From assembly GCA_947462335.1 (NCBI GenBank), contig OX381704.1, positions 26,311,955 to 26,375,954 of the forward strand: a DNA stretch of 64,000 bases, in the 5' to 3' direction. A program made the translations under genes and the position numbers. The notes below the pieces were generated by a model. The model did no database searches and was not told the DNA's origin. It saw only the letters and a program-made list of their open reading frames with translations. Each line of letters begins with the position of its first letter. Position 1 is the stretch's first letter. This stretch comes from Harmothoe impar (lineage: Eukaryota; Annelida; Polychaeta; Phyllodocida; Polynoidae). Positions 1 to 12,433 of the stretch are shown one piece after another.

Positions 1-1695
1 ATTTATGGTTGCAGGCTATAGATTTTGTTACAAACGTTACTGTGCTGATAGGTCTAAATGTTGATGCGCGACCAGGCGGCAGCCCGAGATAAGGGGATAA
101 CAACATAATAGCAGTTCGATAGGTTCTTGTCAGGAAGAGATCCACATCTCAGCTTGGCCTTAAGTGTGCTTTATCCTAGTAAAGCTCAGTGAGTTATAAC
201 AGACAACACACCTTGCTGCAGGCTTCCCTTCAGACTTCATCAATCACTTATTTATCCTTTACGGAAACATGAATAATAAATTGGGTGTTTTATAAAACGT
301 GTGTAAAGTATGATTTTGATGCATAGCAGTGGCATTTAATGATCATCTGTTATACTGTATTTACTAAAGAATACACCTGGGTAATTACAGAAAATGAATT
401 AATTTACTGTGGCAAATACACATGGGAACACTCAAGTGTATGAATTGTATCTTTGGTCATTATCTATGACAGATGCTTTTCCTTTTTCTCAGGGTGCATG
501 ATGTAAGTGACAAGTGAGTGAGTAATAGATCTTTAACACCATTTCAACAACTACGGTCATATATTGATGGCAAGGTGAATGATTGGTTTTAGTCAAGTCA
601 GGGAATTGTTTTCGTTGTAATATTCTCACACCCTAGACAAAGATAAAAAACGAAGCCTTTTAATCAGCATTGACCTGAGTAGCAATACATTGCCTGCCAT
701 ATACAGGCAATGCCTACTCAGGGCACTTAAATATGGACTGTACATTAAGGTAATCTAAAGAGCCTAATGCAGGGCTTATCAGTTACTAGCCCCCCATCGC
801 TGCTATAACCAAGTTTAGTATGCTGGTTCCAACCAGTTCCCATAGACTGTTATTTATGTATAGGGCGTGAGTTGTAGGGCTGTGCCCCAGAAGTGGTTAA
901 ACATACATTCCTTTAGCCAACGTAGGGAGGATTTTTTCCTGTATCATGGTAAAGGCAACAAAATAACACTGGACATATTTACACCATAATTGAAAATTAA
1001 GAGTTTGTGTTTCCGCAATGTCTAAATAATGGGTATCTTATTGTTTCAGTGTTTATAGCATTAAAAACTTAAAGTGACATGGTCCGATGATTAGGGCTCA
1101 AAAATCAATTTAGTTTAAAAAAATAACAAGAATGTTCCTTGTGGGTATACTTCATGTGCTAACTACTTTATCTAATCATATTCCCTAGGATTCTGCTTAG
1201 AATTCGGCTAATCATCAGAATATGACACAATTTACTCATTTTGGAGTGCACGCTATAATTCCCCCATTGAAAATACACTGTAAAATGCTATACTTTAGCC
1301 ACATCTGAACCTGTAATTGGGCTCTTATTGCACATAGATGACATTGTATTGTGTCCTATATGATATTGAACAAACATTTGAAACACATTTAAGCAGGATC
1401 TAAATTATGAAAAAAATCGGACCATGTCACTTTAAATAAGCCAAGATAAACTGGAGGTCCAAATGCGCTCTGTCAGCCTTCTCTGTTTCTCATAATTGTA
1501 AGTGAACTGAGCAATTCATTTATCTGAAGAACTTGTATCAATTACATATATCAGGGAGTTTTATCCTCAAAACAACACAGTGCATTTGATGAAAGTACAT
1601 GACTTCTCCCTACGTGATTTAAAAGAGCAAAAATACACTGCCTTGTTTTCTTTGGTCGCAGGTTTCAATTTTGAAACTTTAATCATCAAAATGTG
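1..1695. repeat. Segmental direct duplication, copy 1
   Basis: From its first bases this segment aligns with 6848-8170. Shared runs include GCAGGCTATAGATTT, GAGTTATAACAGACAACAC, CTTGCTGCAGGCTTCCC, and near the end AAAAGAGCAAAA and ACTGCCTTGTTTT. Identity drops towards the right and there are many small indels, so the duplication is old. A 359-bp TTAA-flanked MITE interrupts this copy only. No coding frame is conserved between the copies. The copy may extend left of the window. Confidence 0.8.
1073..1431. mobile_element. MITE with TTAA target site (piggyBac-type)
   Basis: The ends are inverted repeats (AGTGACATGGTCCGAT at the left, ATCGGACCATGTCACT at the right), each directly next to TTAA (1069-1072 and 1432-1435). 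TTAA duplication is the hallmark of piggyBac and related superfamilies. There is no transposase frame, so it is a non-autonomous copy. The termini resemble those of the MITE at 39866-40232. Confidence 0.85.
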
Positions 1696-1699
1696 ACAA

Positions 1700-3245
1700 T
1701 AATATGAACTTAGAACTTGTCTCCATGTGATTGCAAAACCATGTTTCAATTATGAAACTTTCACCACAAATTTAAGTATTAAAGCTATGACAATCCTATG
1801 ACCTTAAAACTAAGCAGTTCTTACACTAGTACGTAAATTAAAAGTATTAAGTACAGGGAAAACATCTTAAACTTGTTTTGAGTTCCAATATGACATAGAC
1901 AATTGAGACCGCTTGGGGCTGCTTTCAATGAAAAGCCCTGGGAGTTACTTCAATTGGACTAAGGAAAGGCTCCTTTAAAATTCCAGCACCACTCCCTTTA
2001 TAATAGCTGCTCTCAAGATATCAAACTACCTTACATCTATACCAAAGGCAGTAAGATAACCTACTAAAGAGGGTAATTCGCTACATATTTGCAATATTAT
2101 ACTGGCTGGCTGGGAATAAGACATTAGACCATAAGAATCTTGTGGACTCAACAAGAAGGGCAGTATATAGAATAAAATGGAGTGTGTGAGTGTCCTCACA
2201 GATGACTCAGGGTAATCTGTCAATTCTGGCATCAGAAATGAATTCGAATGAGTGATCTAATTTGAGCACAATACATTATTTCTCATTTCTGACGGCAGAA
2301 TCGTAATCGCCAGAAAAAGCTACCCTAATTTCATATATTGGAAGTCATATATAATCAAATTCCAGGTGGTGGCTGTAGGTGAGCAGGTGGCTGTGGGAAA
2401 GCAGGTGGCTGGGGGCGAGCAGGTGGCTGTCGGCGTCAGCGCCCAGCAGCGCGTAACCGCTGTTTTACATCTCGGCCGTAAAGCGAGTCGATCGGAGCAT
2501 CAGCAGCGACACCATCGCCGTTTCCGTTTCGCTGTGTCGGTCGGCTACAGGGCGGCGTGTGTTACGCGTCCATGCCTTTGCCGTGCATCCCCTGTCTTAA
2601 CACATAGATATAGAGTGGATGTGACTTGTTGCATAGGTCCTGGCGGTAGAATGTGCCCAGATTTTGCCCGCTTTGGGGGTAGAAAGAGAGAAATACGGGC
2701 AAATTCGCTCAAAATGTCATTTCTATCTTGCACCCAAAAACTTAATGCCTTGCAGCCTATGGAGGCCCATGGCGGCGGTAGCTTTGTTTTCATACATTTA
2801 CATAATAGCGAAAGAGAGAAATAAATTCGTAAAGATCGCAGTTCAATTTAGTCAAGAAAAATTTAGATTTTTAGAAAAAATTTTGCGCTAGATCCTGTCC
2901 CCCGACCTTGCCTGTCTCATGTTTTTGTCGACTTTTGTCTATGTCGGACGATAACCAAAATATAAAGATTCTCCTATGTCACAAAATTGTCTTAAAACGC
3001 AAAATTAGTAGGTGTATATTACTCAGGGTTAATACCCTGAGTCAATGAGCCATGTAAGAATAGGTGCTCGCGGGGGTTAAGGACATGAGAGAGGTGACAG
3101 ATGATGCCTACTGACCATGGAGGAGCCTGATCGGTGCTACATCCCGCTCCAGTGTCCCATTCACACTCCACCATCCTCATCCAGCCCTCACCATATGTTA
3201 TAGACACACCTCCTCCATGGGCCATTTAGCTACCTCAGCCTCTCT
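1700..3245. other. Gene-free stretch with a short 18-bp tandem repeat
   Basis: No convincing exon was found. At 2367-2433 a unit of about 18 bp built on GCAGGTGGCTG recurs roughly four times. The segment 2434-2900 is richer in CpG and then turns AT-rich. A 152-codon open frame at 2366-2824 begins inside the 18-bp repeat and has no recognisable domain, so I do not call it a gene. Confidence 0.5.
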
Positions 3246-3283
3246 TTGACTAGCTTTGTGGGTCTCGCTATCATCAGATCAAC

Positions 3284-3523
3284 ATGTTACAGCAAGGAGT
3301 GGTGCCCTGGAGAAGGGGGCCTGGAGGAAAGAAGACGCCCAATTATGGAGCGGAAGAGGAAATCCCCAACTGGAAGTTCCGCTTGGTGCCAAAAGGGGGA
3401 GCAACTGAAGGTGCCTATTCAGATCGCAGCAACCATGGGACAAGAGATTGGTTCTGCTCAGAGCTCCTGCAGCACCTTACAAAAGGACTGATCTCTATCC
3501 AATGGCTGATGGTAACCCCTTAA
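3284..3523 (+). CDS. Possible coding exon, unrecognised protein
   Basis: A 79-codon frame begins at an ATG and is open upstream back to a stop near 3250, with a weak AG acceptor (CTATCATCAG) ahead of the ATG. The peptide has a mixed, protein-like composition (for example NWKFRLVPKGG and TRDWFCSELLQHLTKG). Possible donors are GAAG/GTGCCT within the frame and GATG/GTAACC near its end; both are weak. A second frame is also open across the same bases, which lowers confidence. I recognise no family. Confidence 0.2.
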   Translation: MLQQGVVPWRRGPGGKKTPNYGAEEEIPNWKFRLVPKGGATEGAYSDRSNHGTRDWFCSELLQHLTKGLISIQWLMVTP

Positions 3524-5185
3524 GCAGGGAGCATAGGAAGCTGGGGTGTCTTTACAAATAGCAGTCTAGGTTTCTGACGGGGATAGAAACTCATACTGAC
3601 AACCCATGATTGCAACATTTCTTCATTTGTTGGGTTGTAAAGAGGGATGGGGAAATACTTTTAAAGTGCAAACTGTCCAGAGGCACTGCTCCATTCCTCT
3701 ACTTCTAAAGGTAGCAGTATTATTGTAGACTGTCTATGAATCACTTTCCATTGCTATTTATACTTAAGTAACCTAAACCCTTATAGTTATATGAGCTAGA
3801 ATAGGCAACCTGACCCTATGTATAGGGGGTAGATATCAAGCCTGCAATGAACATTGTAGCAAATAGCAATAACAAGCCTACAATAATAGCTCACAGATAT
3901 GTAGATGTATATTAGGCCACGTAGGAACAAAGGATAATTGTTGAAAATACCATCGGGTAACAGGAAAGGTCATTTCCCTGTCATTATAGTAAACACAAAA
4001 GAGTGAGCTATCCATTAAGGAAGTTATATGACCAAGCAGACATAAAAAGACACACTGTCATGTCGGACGCCAATAGTTTTTATCGTTTTAACATTTGAGA
4101 CCTTTAAGTATTTAAGAGCCACTGCTCTGTGCCAGCTAGTGAGTGTGTAGGTGCAAAGTAGCCAACATTAATTCATGTATAGATATCAATAATCGAAGAG
4201 AGCTGGAGACGACTGCCAAACCTCTTCACCCTTGTCTCTCTACACACCCACATCTACACCCATACCTGCATCATGGCTGCTATATATCACCTGCCAAGGG
4301 CTAACTGATGGATTGGCAGATGATTGAATCACTAGGAGCAGATACATGACACTACATGAGAGCAGCTCCCCTTATTACGCTGCACAGGTCTTCTCTCCAA
4401 CCCTCCCTCACCATGTCCCTTTAGACGCATCTGAGCTGACAGGTTGCCCCACCTCCTGCTTCCTACATTTTCTCTTTTTTTATACCTTTCCCTATTAATT
4501 CCTCGGGGGGCGAGGAGCATGGTGGCTGGCATCCACCTGAGCTGAGACCAGTGCCAAGGTGGCTTCAAGTGACAGCTGTAACAACAGTCCCAGTAGTGGC
4601 TGCCTGGTTGTCAGGGGACTGAACTAACAAAGGAACAGGTAGCACTAGTGCCTCTTTCCTCAAAGGCAATGTTCAGGAAGTATAGTTTCCTATTCTTGAC
4701 TGTTGTGTGCCTTAAAGAAAAACGTCTCCGGTTAGCAGGCTTTATTGGGGACAAGAGAGAACGGGTGTGTGGTCTGTTAGGACAATAGGGTGCCGATGAG
4801 CCGCATCCTCTACATACCTTTACATCTATGGCCATTCAGGGGGTGGGTGTTGGTGCATGTGACCCTCTAGACCACCATAGGAGGGGCCTATATAGCTACA
4901 TTCGAACACAGAGGTTGTGCCCCTCCACCTAGACCAACATTGTTATCCTTAACCACCTCTTCTGGGTCCGTCTCATGTGAGCGCCTAATGAGTCACTGCT
5001 ATCTGAAAGAGGGCCAAGAACTCATTAACCGAAGACACACGGTCACCCCTATGTCCATGATAATCAGATAATTTAACTACCTGGTCTTGGTCCAGACTTC
5101 CACTAATTGTTTGCTTACTTCCTATCCAATTGGAAAAATCATAGCCGTACGACAGAACAGCGGTTATCCAAGACATATGTACATA
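3524..5185. other. Gene-free stretch
   Basis: I see no exon with both splice signals, no RNA gene and no repeat with clear ends here. Short open frames are scattered on both strands but none exceeds 80 codons or resembles a known domain. Confidence 0.5.
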
Positions 5186-5365
5186 CTGTAAATTCCCGCG
5201 TACTACTCAGCTTTTATTTGACACTAAACATACGTATATAGAGTGCGGGTTATACGAGGGTTCTTATCACTATAGAACAGTACTAAAATATGATTTTCAG
5301 ATACAAAAACGGAGTTGGGGGTGCGGGTTATACGTGGGAAGCAGGTAGTTGGCGGGAATTTACGG
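5186..5365. mobile_element. MITE with TA target site (mariner/Tc1-type)
   Basis: Inverted ends CTGTAAATTCCCGC and GCGGGAATTTACGG are flanked by TA on both sides (5184-5185 and 5366-5367), the target duplication of Tc1/mariner-type transposons. Inside, the motif GTGCGGGTTATACG occurs twice in direct orientation. Length is 180 bp with no coding frame. Confidence 0.8.
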
Positions 5366-6847
5366 TAGTATTGTGTAGTTTAATATAGTATGGAAGAAAG
5401 CAATTTAGGACGATCAAACCCTCATGTTCTACAGTATTCTTTGAGGACATGTAATTGGTATGCAGTGTTTAAGTACGAGTATGGGGTACTATTGCCAGAA
5501 GGTGTAATCACCTCGACTGCCAGGTCTTTTTTTTCTGTACTATTGTGTCCAGAATAAGTACCAGGTAATGAGTTAAAATTCATATTAACTAAAGCTGTCA
5601 GTAAAGAGGATAAAACATGACCACTCCCATGCACAGCCACCCGCAGGAGGAGCACCAATGACCCAGGAGGAAACTACAGCAATAACAGCAATTAGCTGAG
5701 GCCAATTACCTGACATTGCTGGAGGTGTGGGCGAGGCTAATCCGTCCGGGACTCTCAACGGAGGCTATTATGTCAACCAATGGTTGCAGCAGGGCAGTCA
5801 CCCTCATGGAAGGCCATTGGACAACACTTTTCCTGGGTTACCAATAGTGCCCCCCCTCCCTCCTCCCTAATTCTGATCTCACTGCTCGTTTGCTGGACAA
5901 TAGCCGCTGTCCCTTACTTCATGCCTCAATAGAGATGAATTAGTCAGGGTCGTTCAGAGAGGCATTCCACAGCCCTATCGGCGTCCATGCATGGAGATCA
6001 GACTGACATGGCTTAATGAACACGTGACATTGATGGATTACAAGCACATTGACTAAGGGAGGGTGGTAGCCTGCTCCCAACCCACAGACTAGACCTGCTC
6101 TAAAGGTACCTCTTGCTCCAGGCAGTGGTATTATGGGGCCCATCTATAGTCATGTGCGTAGCATTAATTGTTTTAACATGCTTAGCTGCCTTTTGAAAAC
6201 TCTTGTGTTTGATACTTATCTGGTACACAGGAGTACACTTTACGTGAGCTGTTCTGTATACATACTCATATATATCTGTTCATATATATAAGGACCCACT
6301 TGTCATTACCCACTTCCCCTCCTGCTCTATCTACCGGATAAGCACGTCCCAGTATATACACACTGGGATTATGCATGCACCTATATGAATGGGCCCTGGG
6401 TAGGCAGCCTCTTCCTCCACGGTCCTATGTAAATAATGAGACATGTGTCCGTATATCCCCCTGGAGGAGTTACCTCACTGATGAGGCTACAGGGGCAATA
6501 ATTTATAAAGTTATCTCTCTTGAGGCAATGCTAATGTAGGGTTGTCACAGTAATTAGCACACACTTTGTTTGCCTAAAACAGATGGTTTATTTGGTACAA
6601 TCTGATAAAGGCTACGTATAAATTTAGTTTCCTGGCAGAGAAAGCAATTGGAAAACGGATGATGCCATGACTGTACATTTTTAATTTGGTTATAATCTTA
6701 TCTATATCAAAGAACAAGTTTAGAATTGTATCGGTCTGACCACATCCCCTTAAACAAAAACAAACCCTGCAATCAAAGGTGCAAGAACTAAACATCAATA
6801 TCAATCTAGGGTCAAATTTAATGCCTTACATTCCAGGCGTCTCTACT
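5366..6847. other. Gene-free stretch
   Basis: No exon, RNA gene or bounded repeat was identified. It separates the mariner-type MITE from the second copy of the segmental duplication and contains only short AT-rich runs such as TATATATAAGGA near 6283. Confidence 0.5.
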
Positions 6848-8170
6848 GTGATTTATTGCAGCAGGCTATAGATTTTTGTTACCAACATTGCTGTACTGAG
6901 AGGGCTAAATGGTGATGCGCAACGAAGCTGCAGCCCAAGATAAGAGGATAACAACATGATAGGAGTTTGATAGGTGCTTGTCAGCTGGGATCGGCATCTC
7001 AGTTTAGCCTTAAGCATGCTTTATTAGAGTAAAGCTCAATGAGTTATAACAGACAACACACCTTGCTGCAGGCTTCCCGTCAAGCCTCATCCATCCATGT
7101 TATTTGTCCTTCACACAGACATGAATAATAAATAGGTATTTCATCAAATAGGATCAAAGTATGATTATGAATGATGGCAGCAGCATTTAATGATAATCGA
7201 TTATACAGTCTTTACTGGAAAACAATAAGCCTCATTGGAATCACACATTTCATAATGTAACCAATTTGCAGTCAAAATGCAAATAGGAATACTCTAATTC
7301 TCGAGGTGCATTCAAAATAATCAAGAACACTATAAACCTATTCTCTTGTCCTTAGGGGTTGTTTTAACTCAATGTAATGCATCATAGTTTCTTTTCTCAT
7401 AGATATCTCTTACACCATAAAAAACAAAGATCAACTGTAACTCTCATTATCCTTACACAGAAACAGCATCGACCTAAATAGCAATCCATGGCCTGCCACA
7501 TACAGGCAATGCCCCCTCAGGGTACCCAAATGGTCTTTACATTAAGGCCATCTATAGAGACTAGTGCAGGGCTCACCAGCAACCAGCCCGCATTGCCTGT
7601 AACCCAGTTTGGTATGCTGGTTCCAACCTGTTCCTAGTAGGAGGTTCCTGTAGGCTGTTACTTATGTATGGGGGGAGAGTTGTGGGGGCTGTGTCCCAGA
7701 AGTGATTAAAAATACATCCATTAGCCAGTGTAGAGAGTGGTGATGTAGCGAGTTGTTTTGTCTAGTATACCTTAAATGGGGGCAGCGACAAGATCACCCT
7801 AGGCGTGTTCAAGCCATAATTGAAAGTTAAAAGCTTATGTTTCCCCAGTGGCTGGGTAATGAGTATCAGCCTGTTTCTGTTCAAACACCATTGAAAACAT
7901 TAATATTGTAACATGTCCAGTACAGTCCACTATAACATTTTTATACAATGACTGATGAACATACTATGAAAACCTCGCGTTCATCAAATGTATCCTTACA
8001 GACATGAGGAAGCTGAACCACCAAAAAATGCAAAACATTTGATGTAATTTATCCCCTGCTTCAATATAGATTTGTCTCTGCATGATTGAAAAGAGCAAAA
8101 CCGACTGCCTTGTTTTGCATCATGTCTGGTCACAAGTTTCAACTTTGCAACTTTCATCATAAACAGAGAG
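6848..8170. repeat. Segmental direct duplication, copy 2
   Basis: This is the partner of 1-1695. It starts at GCAGGCTATAGATTT and shares GAGTTATAACAGACAACAC and CTTGCTGCAGGCTTCCC. The last clear match is around the AAAAGAGCAAAA and ACTGCCTTGTTTTG motifs near 8090-8120. The MITE present in copy 1 is absent here, so this copy preserves the pre-insertion layout. Confidence 0.8.
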
Positions 8171-9031
8171 GCCATATGATCTAAGAACTGTCCAGTTAAT
8201 TAAAAGGATGGAAGGAAACATGTTGAGCTGGCCTTTACCTTTCAGTTGCAGTACGAGATGTGGAAAACAGCAGAAATTATTTGCATGGGGATCAGTGAGG
8301 CAATATTGAAATGGGTCTCTACAGCTCCCCAATGGCCTGTATACCTATTGCCACCGAAATCAGCACTGGACCTGACAGTTGAAATGAATGTGAAATATTG
8401 GACAGTGACCATGTTCCATTGTGGATGTTGGCCACTGTGTTGCTCGGCCCTACGCATTATGTGAACCGCCTCGCCCCGACAGTGGTGGGGAGAGGTTGGG
8501 TGCCACCTCACCGACCTCCAGAAGGCACTGTGAGTACTGAACATGCTCTGTGCTGACACAAGGTCCTTACTGCCTCCCAGCCAGAAAATGAACTCCCCCA
8601 GGGTGCCAACTACACTTAACATCACCCACTGCCCTGCGGGGTCAGGGGCAACAATACCTCGGCATCCACCTATGCTGGACTACAATCATCCCGTGTGGTT
8701 TATTTCACGCTTTGGCAGGTTGTCAGAGCGACTATGAATAACCAAGCTGACAAGTAAAGGTCATTAATACAAATGCCTTTTTACCATTCGTTATTCTTTC
8801 ATCCACAAATTCATTTCAGAAGAGTTATTGTTTTCTTCTTGACATTTTTGGTATTCTTCACTTGAGGACTTTTTTCACACCACATTGTTATGTCACAGGT
8901 ACACATAAGAATATACGAATGCATGTATTTGCATACTAATGTATACCCCTTGTTATACAGACACCCCTCCCCCTACCTAACCCATCCTAGACCATATTTA
9001 TGAATATTCCCCATTCCCTTTTTCTCTCCAG

Positions 9032-9296
9032 GTTCCTACCAGGGCCAGGGGAGTAGTAAGCAAAGAATTATTAGGCGGGGAGGGGTTCTCGATGGGATAG
9101 GCTTACATAGGGGATCATCACATTATTCCTTCGCCAGTGAGTGCTATGTTGATTGCCCTTTCCATCATGATTTAGCTAATCTGGCCTGGCTGAGCCTACT
9201 GAACTGCTTAGTGAGGGTGCACTCAGTGCAGGAGGCACAGGTAGACCTCCTCCAGGAGGAGACACCAGTCTGCTCATCATTAAGCAGCTGGTACAG
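9032..9296 (+). CDS. Probable internal exon of a host gene, protein unrecognised
   Basis: A strong acceptor with a pyrimidine tract (CCCTTTTTCTCTCCAG, AG at 9030-9031) is followed by 265 bases open in one + strand frame and a consensus-like donor (TACAG/GTGGGC, GT at 9297). The in-frame stop TAA comes only 14 bases after the donor. The 87 complete codons have balanced composition, with a Leu-rich helix-like part (DLANLAWLSLLNCLV). The exon would be entered in phase 1 and left in phase 2. I recognise no family and cannot link it to a neighbouring exon. A minus-strand frame of 84 codons also spans the site and is a weaker alternative. Confidence 0.45.
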
Positions 9297-10579
9297 GTGG
9301 GCACTGGAGTAAGGGACACCCTTCAGGGCACAACTAATTGGCTTCACTAAGGACTTCCCAAGAAAAGGCACTGTCCTTAGAGGTCGGTCAAAGGGATCAC
9401 TTTCACTGTAATCCATCAAAGCAAGTTGACTGCGTACACTTTTATAGGATCAGCATGATCTAACAGAAAGGGACAATATTAGCACCCCCCCCCCCCCCAT
9501 TGTATTAGGCAACTGAATGAATTGATGCACTAATCTAGATTTGGATATTCAATATAGATTATTAGACATGAGCAGACTGCGGCAATTACTAGTCGCATGA
9601 GACCTGCACCCACATGCCACTACAAATTGAGCAGATATTCATTGTGCTTTCTCCTGTATTTGTGGAGGAGGGGCAATTCTGTTTGAGCAAGATGGGACAT
9701 CACTCTTCATGCAGCTAATCTATGGGGTAAGATTGTTTGTGTCTGATATGACTGTTAACATATCATATTTATACAGAACAGGCACTCTGCCTTAACATGT
9801 GCTGAACAAGGACTGGAGGAATGACTGTTAAGCACATGATTCTCTCCTCTACCACCTCAGAATTAGCAATGGATCAATAATCTAAAGACGATGCAGAGAT
9901 GCTGGAGAAATCCCAAATGGAATTCAAGATTAACATTTTCTATTCCCTTATTAGAGGGACAGTAAATTCAATTGCCCTGGTTGTCTGGGTGTGTCGGACT
10001 AAAAGTATTGTCAATTCCCAGATGTAACCGGCATCTTGCGTATAACACGCACCGAGACTTTGAGCAAGTCCCATATCCGCCTGGAGATTTGATTTGCATA
10101 GAATCCGTGTATACACAGTGAATTCTGAATGGATGAAATGAAATGAGGCTGAACCTGGATGCTATATTTATGGAAACTGTCAACAACGCGGACTTCTTTT
10201 GAAAGTTTTCTTCCGGAAAGTTGAAAAACTTGAGCCTGTTATCGCTTGTAAACACTTACTCGAATGTCCGCAGTGTTATCAAAATCACTTGGAGCTGGAG
10301 GTCTTTTATTACAACCTAGGTGTGTCTTTCTCTCGGGTCCAAAGTAAAAACGCCCCACTCCATATCTTTTACATTGGCTGTTCTATTTCACTCCTGGAGG
10401 TAATTTCTCTTTTCCTACAACACCGTCTTTTTACTTCCATATTGATTCCCTCCAAGCCCCCAGGACTTACGTGCTAGATACTGCTTCTGCGCCTGTGATT
10501 GTTCACCGGATCTCCTATCGTATTACAAAGCGAATATCTTACATGTTTGGCCCCATTGTATACTCAACTCCCTAGCTGC
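9297..10579. other. Gene-free stretch with a poly-C tract
   Basis: Contains a run of 14 C at 9485-9498. Frames of about 95 codons on each strand around 9968-10477 overlap each other, lack splice support and match no family I know. No bounded repeat was identified. Confidence 0.45.
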
Positions 10580-11503
10580 AGGCCATAGACAAATATGGCC
10601 TTCACGGGGCTCCTGTTTCAATATACTACTTACACTCTTCACTCTCAGGGGACGGGGCAGCCCCTCTGTACTAAGTTCTATAGACAGACATGGCCCTCAC
10701 AGGTCTCCTGTTTCTATATACTACTTACACCCTGTCTCACACAGGGGGCGGGGCAGCCCCTCTGTACTAAGTTCTATAGACATACACCACCGGCACAGGT
10801 CTCCTGTTTCGATATACTGCTTACAATCTTCACTCTCAGGGGACGGGGCAGCCCTTCTGTATTAAGTTCTATAGACAGACATGGCCCTCACAGGTCTCCT
10901 GTTTCTATATACTACTTACACCCTGTCTCACACAGGGGACGGGGCAGCCCTTCTGTACTAGGTTCTATAGACAGACATGACCCTCACAGGTCTCCTGTTT
11001 CTATATACTACTTACACCCTGTCTCACACAGGGGACGGGGCAGCCCCTCTGTACTAAGTTCTATAGACAGGCATGGCCCTCACAGGTCTCCTGTTTCTAT
11101 ATACTACTTACACCCTGTCTCACACAGGGGACGGGGCAGCCCCTCTGTACTAAGTTCTATAGACAGGCATGGCCCTCACAGGTCTCCTGTTTCTATATAC
11201 TACTTACACCCTGTCTCACACAGGGGACGGGGCAGCCCCTCTGTACTAAGTTCTATAGACAGGCATGGCCCTCACAGGTCTCCTGTTTCTATATACTACT
11301 TACACCCTGTCTCACACAGGGGACGGGGCAGCCCCTCTGTACTAAATTCTATAGACAGGCATGGCCCTCACAGGTCTCCTGTTTCTATATACTACTTACA
11401 CCCTGTCTCACACAGGGGGCGGGGCAGCCCCTCTGTAGGCCTACTAAGTTCTATAGACAGAAATGCCCCTCACAGGTCTCCTGTTTCTATATACTACTTA
11501 CGT
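10580..11503. repeat. Minisatellite, 96-bp unit, about 9-10 copies
   Basis: The unit carries GGGGCAGCCCCTCTGTACTA, TTCTATAGACAG, CAGGTCTCCTGTTTC and TATATACTACTTACACC. The middle copies are almost identical while the first and last are more diverged, the usual minisatellite pattern. Because 96 is a multiple of three, one frame stays open for 329 codons and reads as a 32-residue repeat. This is explained by the period and is not evidence for a protein. Confidence 0.95.
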
Positions 11504-12010
11504 CTTATACTGGGCAGTTGCAGATTGATCTGTCACTGTGGCACAGGTCTACTGTTCTTACATGCAGGAAGACAAGGAGGCTGAGAACTGGAGAGGGGTC
11601 TATTCACATCGAGAAATTATACTGGGTTATGTAAGGGACATGGTGTAAGCGCGACGATTTTGTTTGAGATGACGACTGGAAGTGATGTTATGCCATTCTA
11701 TGTACTGCTGTCCTTGCACCTTGTTTAGGACATGTTTGTGATTGGCGCCCGATTATGAAATCTGAAATGGTGCTGGTACTGCCTGGATCCATCCCTATAT
11801 GTCTGGAGGGTGTCCGGGTACTGGAGCTCAGGTTGGGAACACTGCGACTGTCCCTTGTAGGCTGTATTTGTGAAACCCCACAGAGAAACTCTATATCAGG
11901 TGTCTGCCGCCAGAGGTCTCTCTTGCAGGCTGCGCACGCAGCCTCTATACCACTAAAGGACACAGGGTAACGTGTTTGATACCCTCTACTACCCCCAGAG
12001 GGCGTCCCTC

Positions 12011-12044
12011 CTTCCGGCATGTATTTCCGGTTGCCACTTCCGGT
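12011..12044. promoter_or_regulatory. ETS-site cluster, promoter-like
   Basis: Three TTCCGG cores lie within 34 bases, the last as CACTTCCGGTC, matching the GABP/ETS consensus common in CpG-type core promoters. The surrounding 300 bases are richer in CpG than the neighbourhood and a candidate first coding exon follows at 12161. Direction of transcription is not certain: an open minus-strand frame also lies on the other side. Confidence 0.4.
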
Positions 12045-12160
12045 CGTCACTTTACACTGGCATATGCCAAAGGGTGTGTGCGTGAGAGTGTGTGGGTATG
12101 TATGGAAGCGTTCTCCTCTCACTCATCTCCCCAGCCCACCTCCCTCTGTGAGGCCGCGGT

Positions 12161-12252
12161 ATGACGGGTGATGCCTCTCCCTTACCTCTCACATCGCCGC
12201 TGTCCGAGGCAGAATTCCCAGGCGGCTGCCCATCAGACAGGAGAACCCAGGG
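12161..12252 (+). CDS. Candidate first coding exon
   Basis: An ATG lying about 120 bases downstream of the ETS-type sites opens a frame of 30 codons plus two bases that ends at a good donor (CAGGG/GTGAGG). The stop codon follows immediately after the splice point, as expected for a true exon end but also possible by chance. The peptide (begins MTGDASPL, rich in Pro, Ser and Glu) shows no domain. No matching second exon could be assigned. Confidence 0.3.
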
Positions 12253-12433
12253 GTGAGGGTATCTAGGGAGGCCAGACCTTAACCAAGGTTGTCATGAGCA
12301 ACTGCTAGTCTGAGATTAGGGTCTGGGCCGGTCATTGGGTGGCGGGGCCTCCTGCCGCGGGTATATTGCGGTAACTGCGGCCTAAGCTGCCGTTATGGGC
12401 GCGGTGGATGCGGTGTGACAGGTGATCAGTTAG

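Noticed and set aside
8242..8625. 127-codon minus-strand frame and overlapping + strand frames
   Set aside because: Open frames on both strands over the same bases, no domain, and no matching splice pair.
10595..11584. 329-codon open frame on the + strand
   Set aside because: It is the direct reading of the 96-bp minisatellite, whose period is a multiple of three. There is no domain and no independent start or splice support.
11688..12122. 144-codon minus-strand frame
   Set aside because: It overlaps the ETS-type promoter patch, shows no known domain, and the + strand also has an open frame. An acceptor-like TCCTTTAG near 11964 on the minus strand is noted, but the evidence is too thin.
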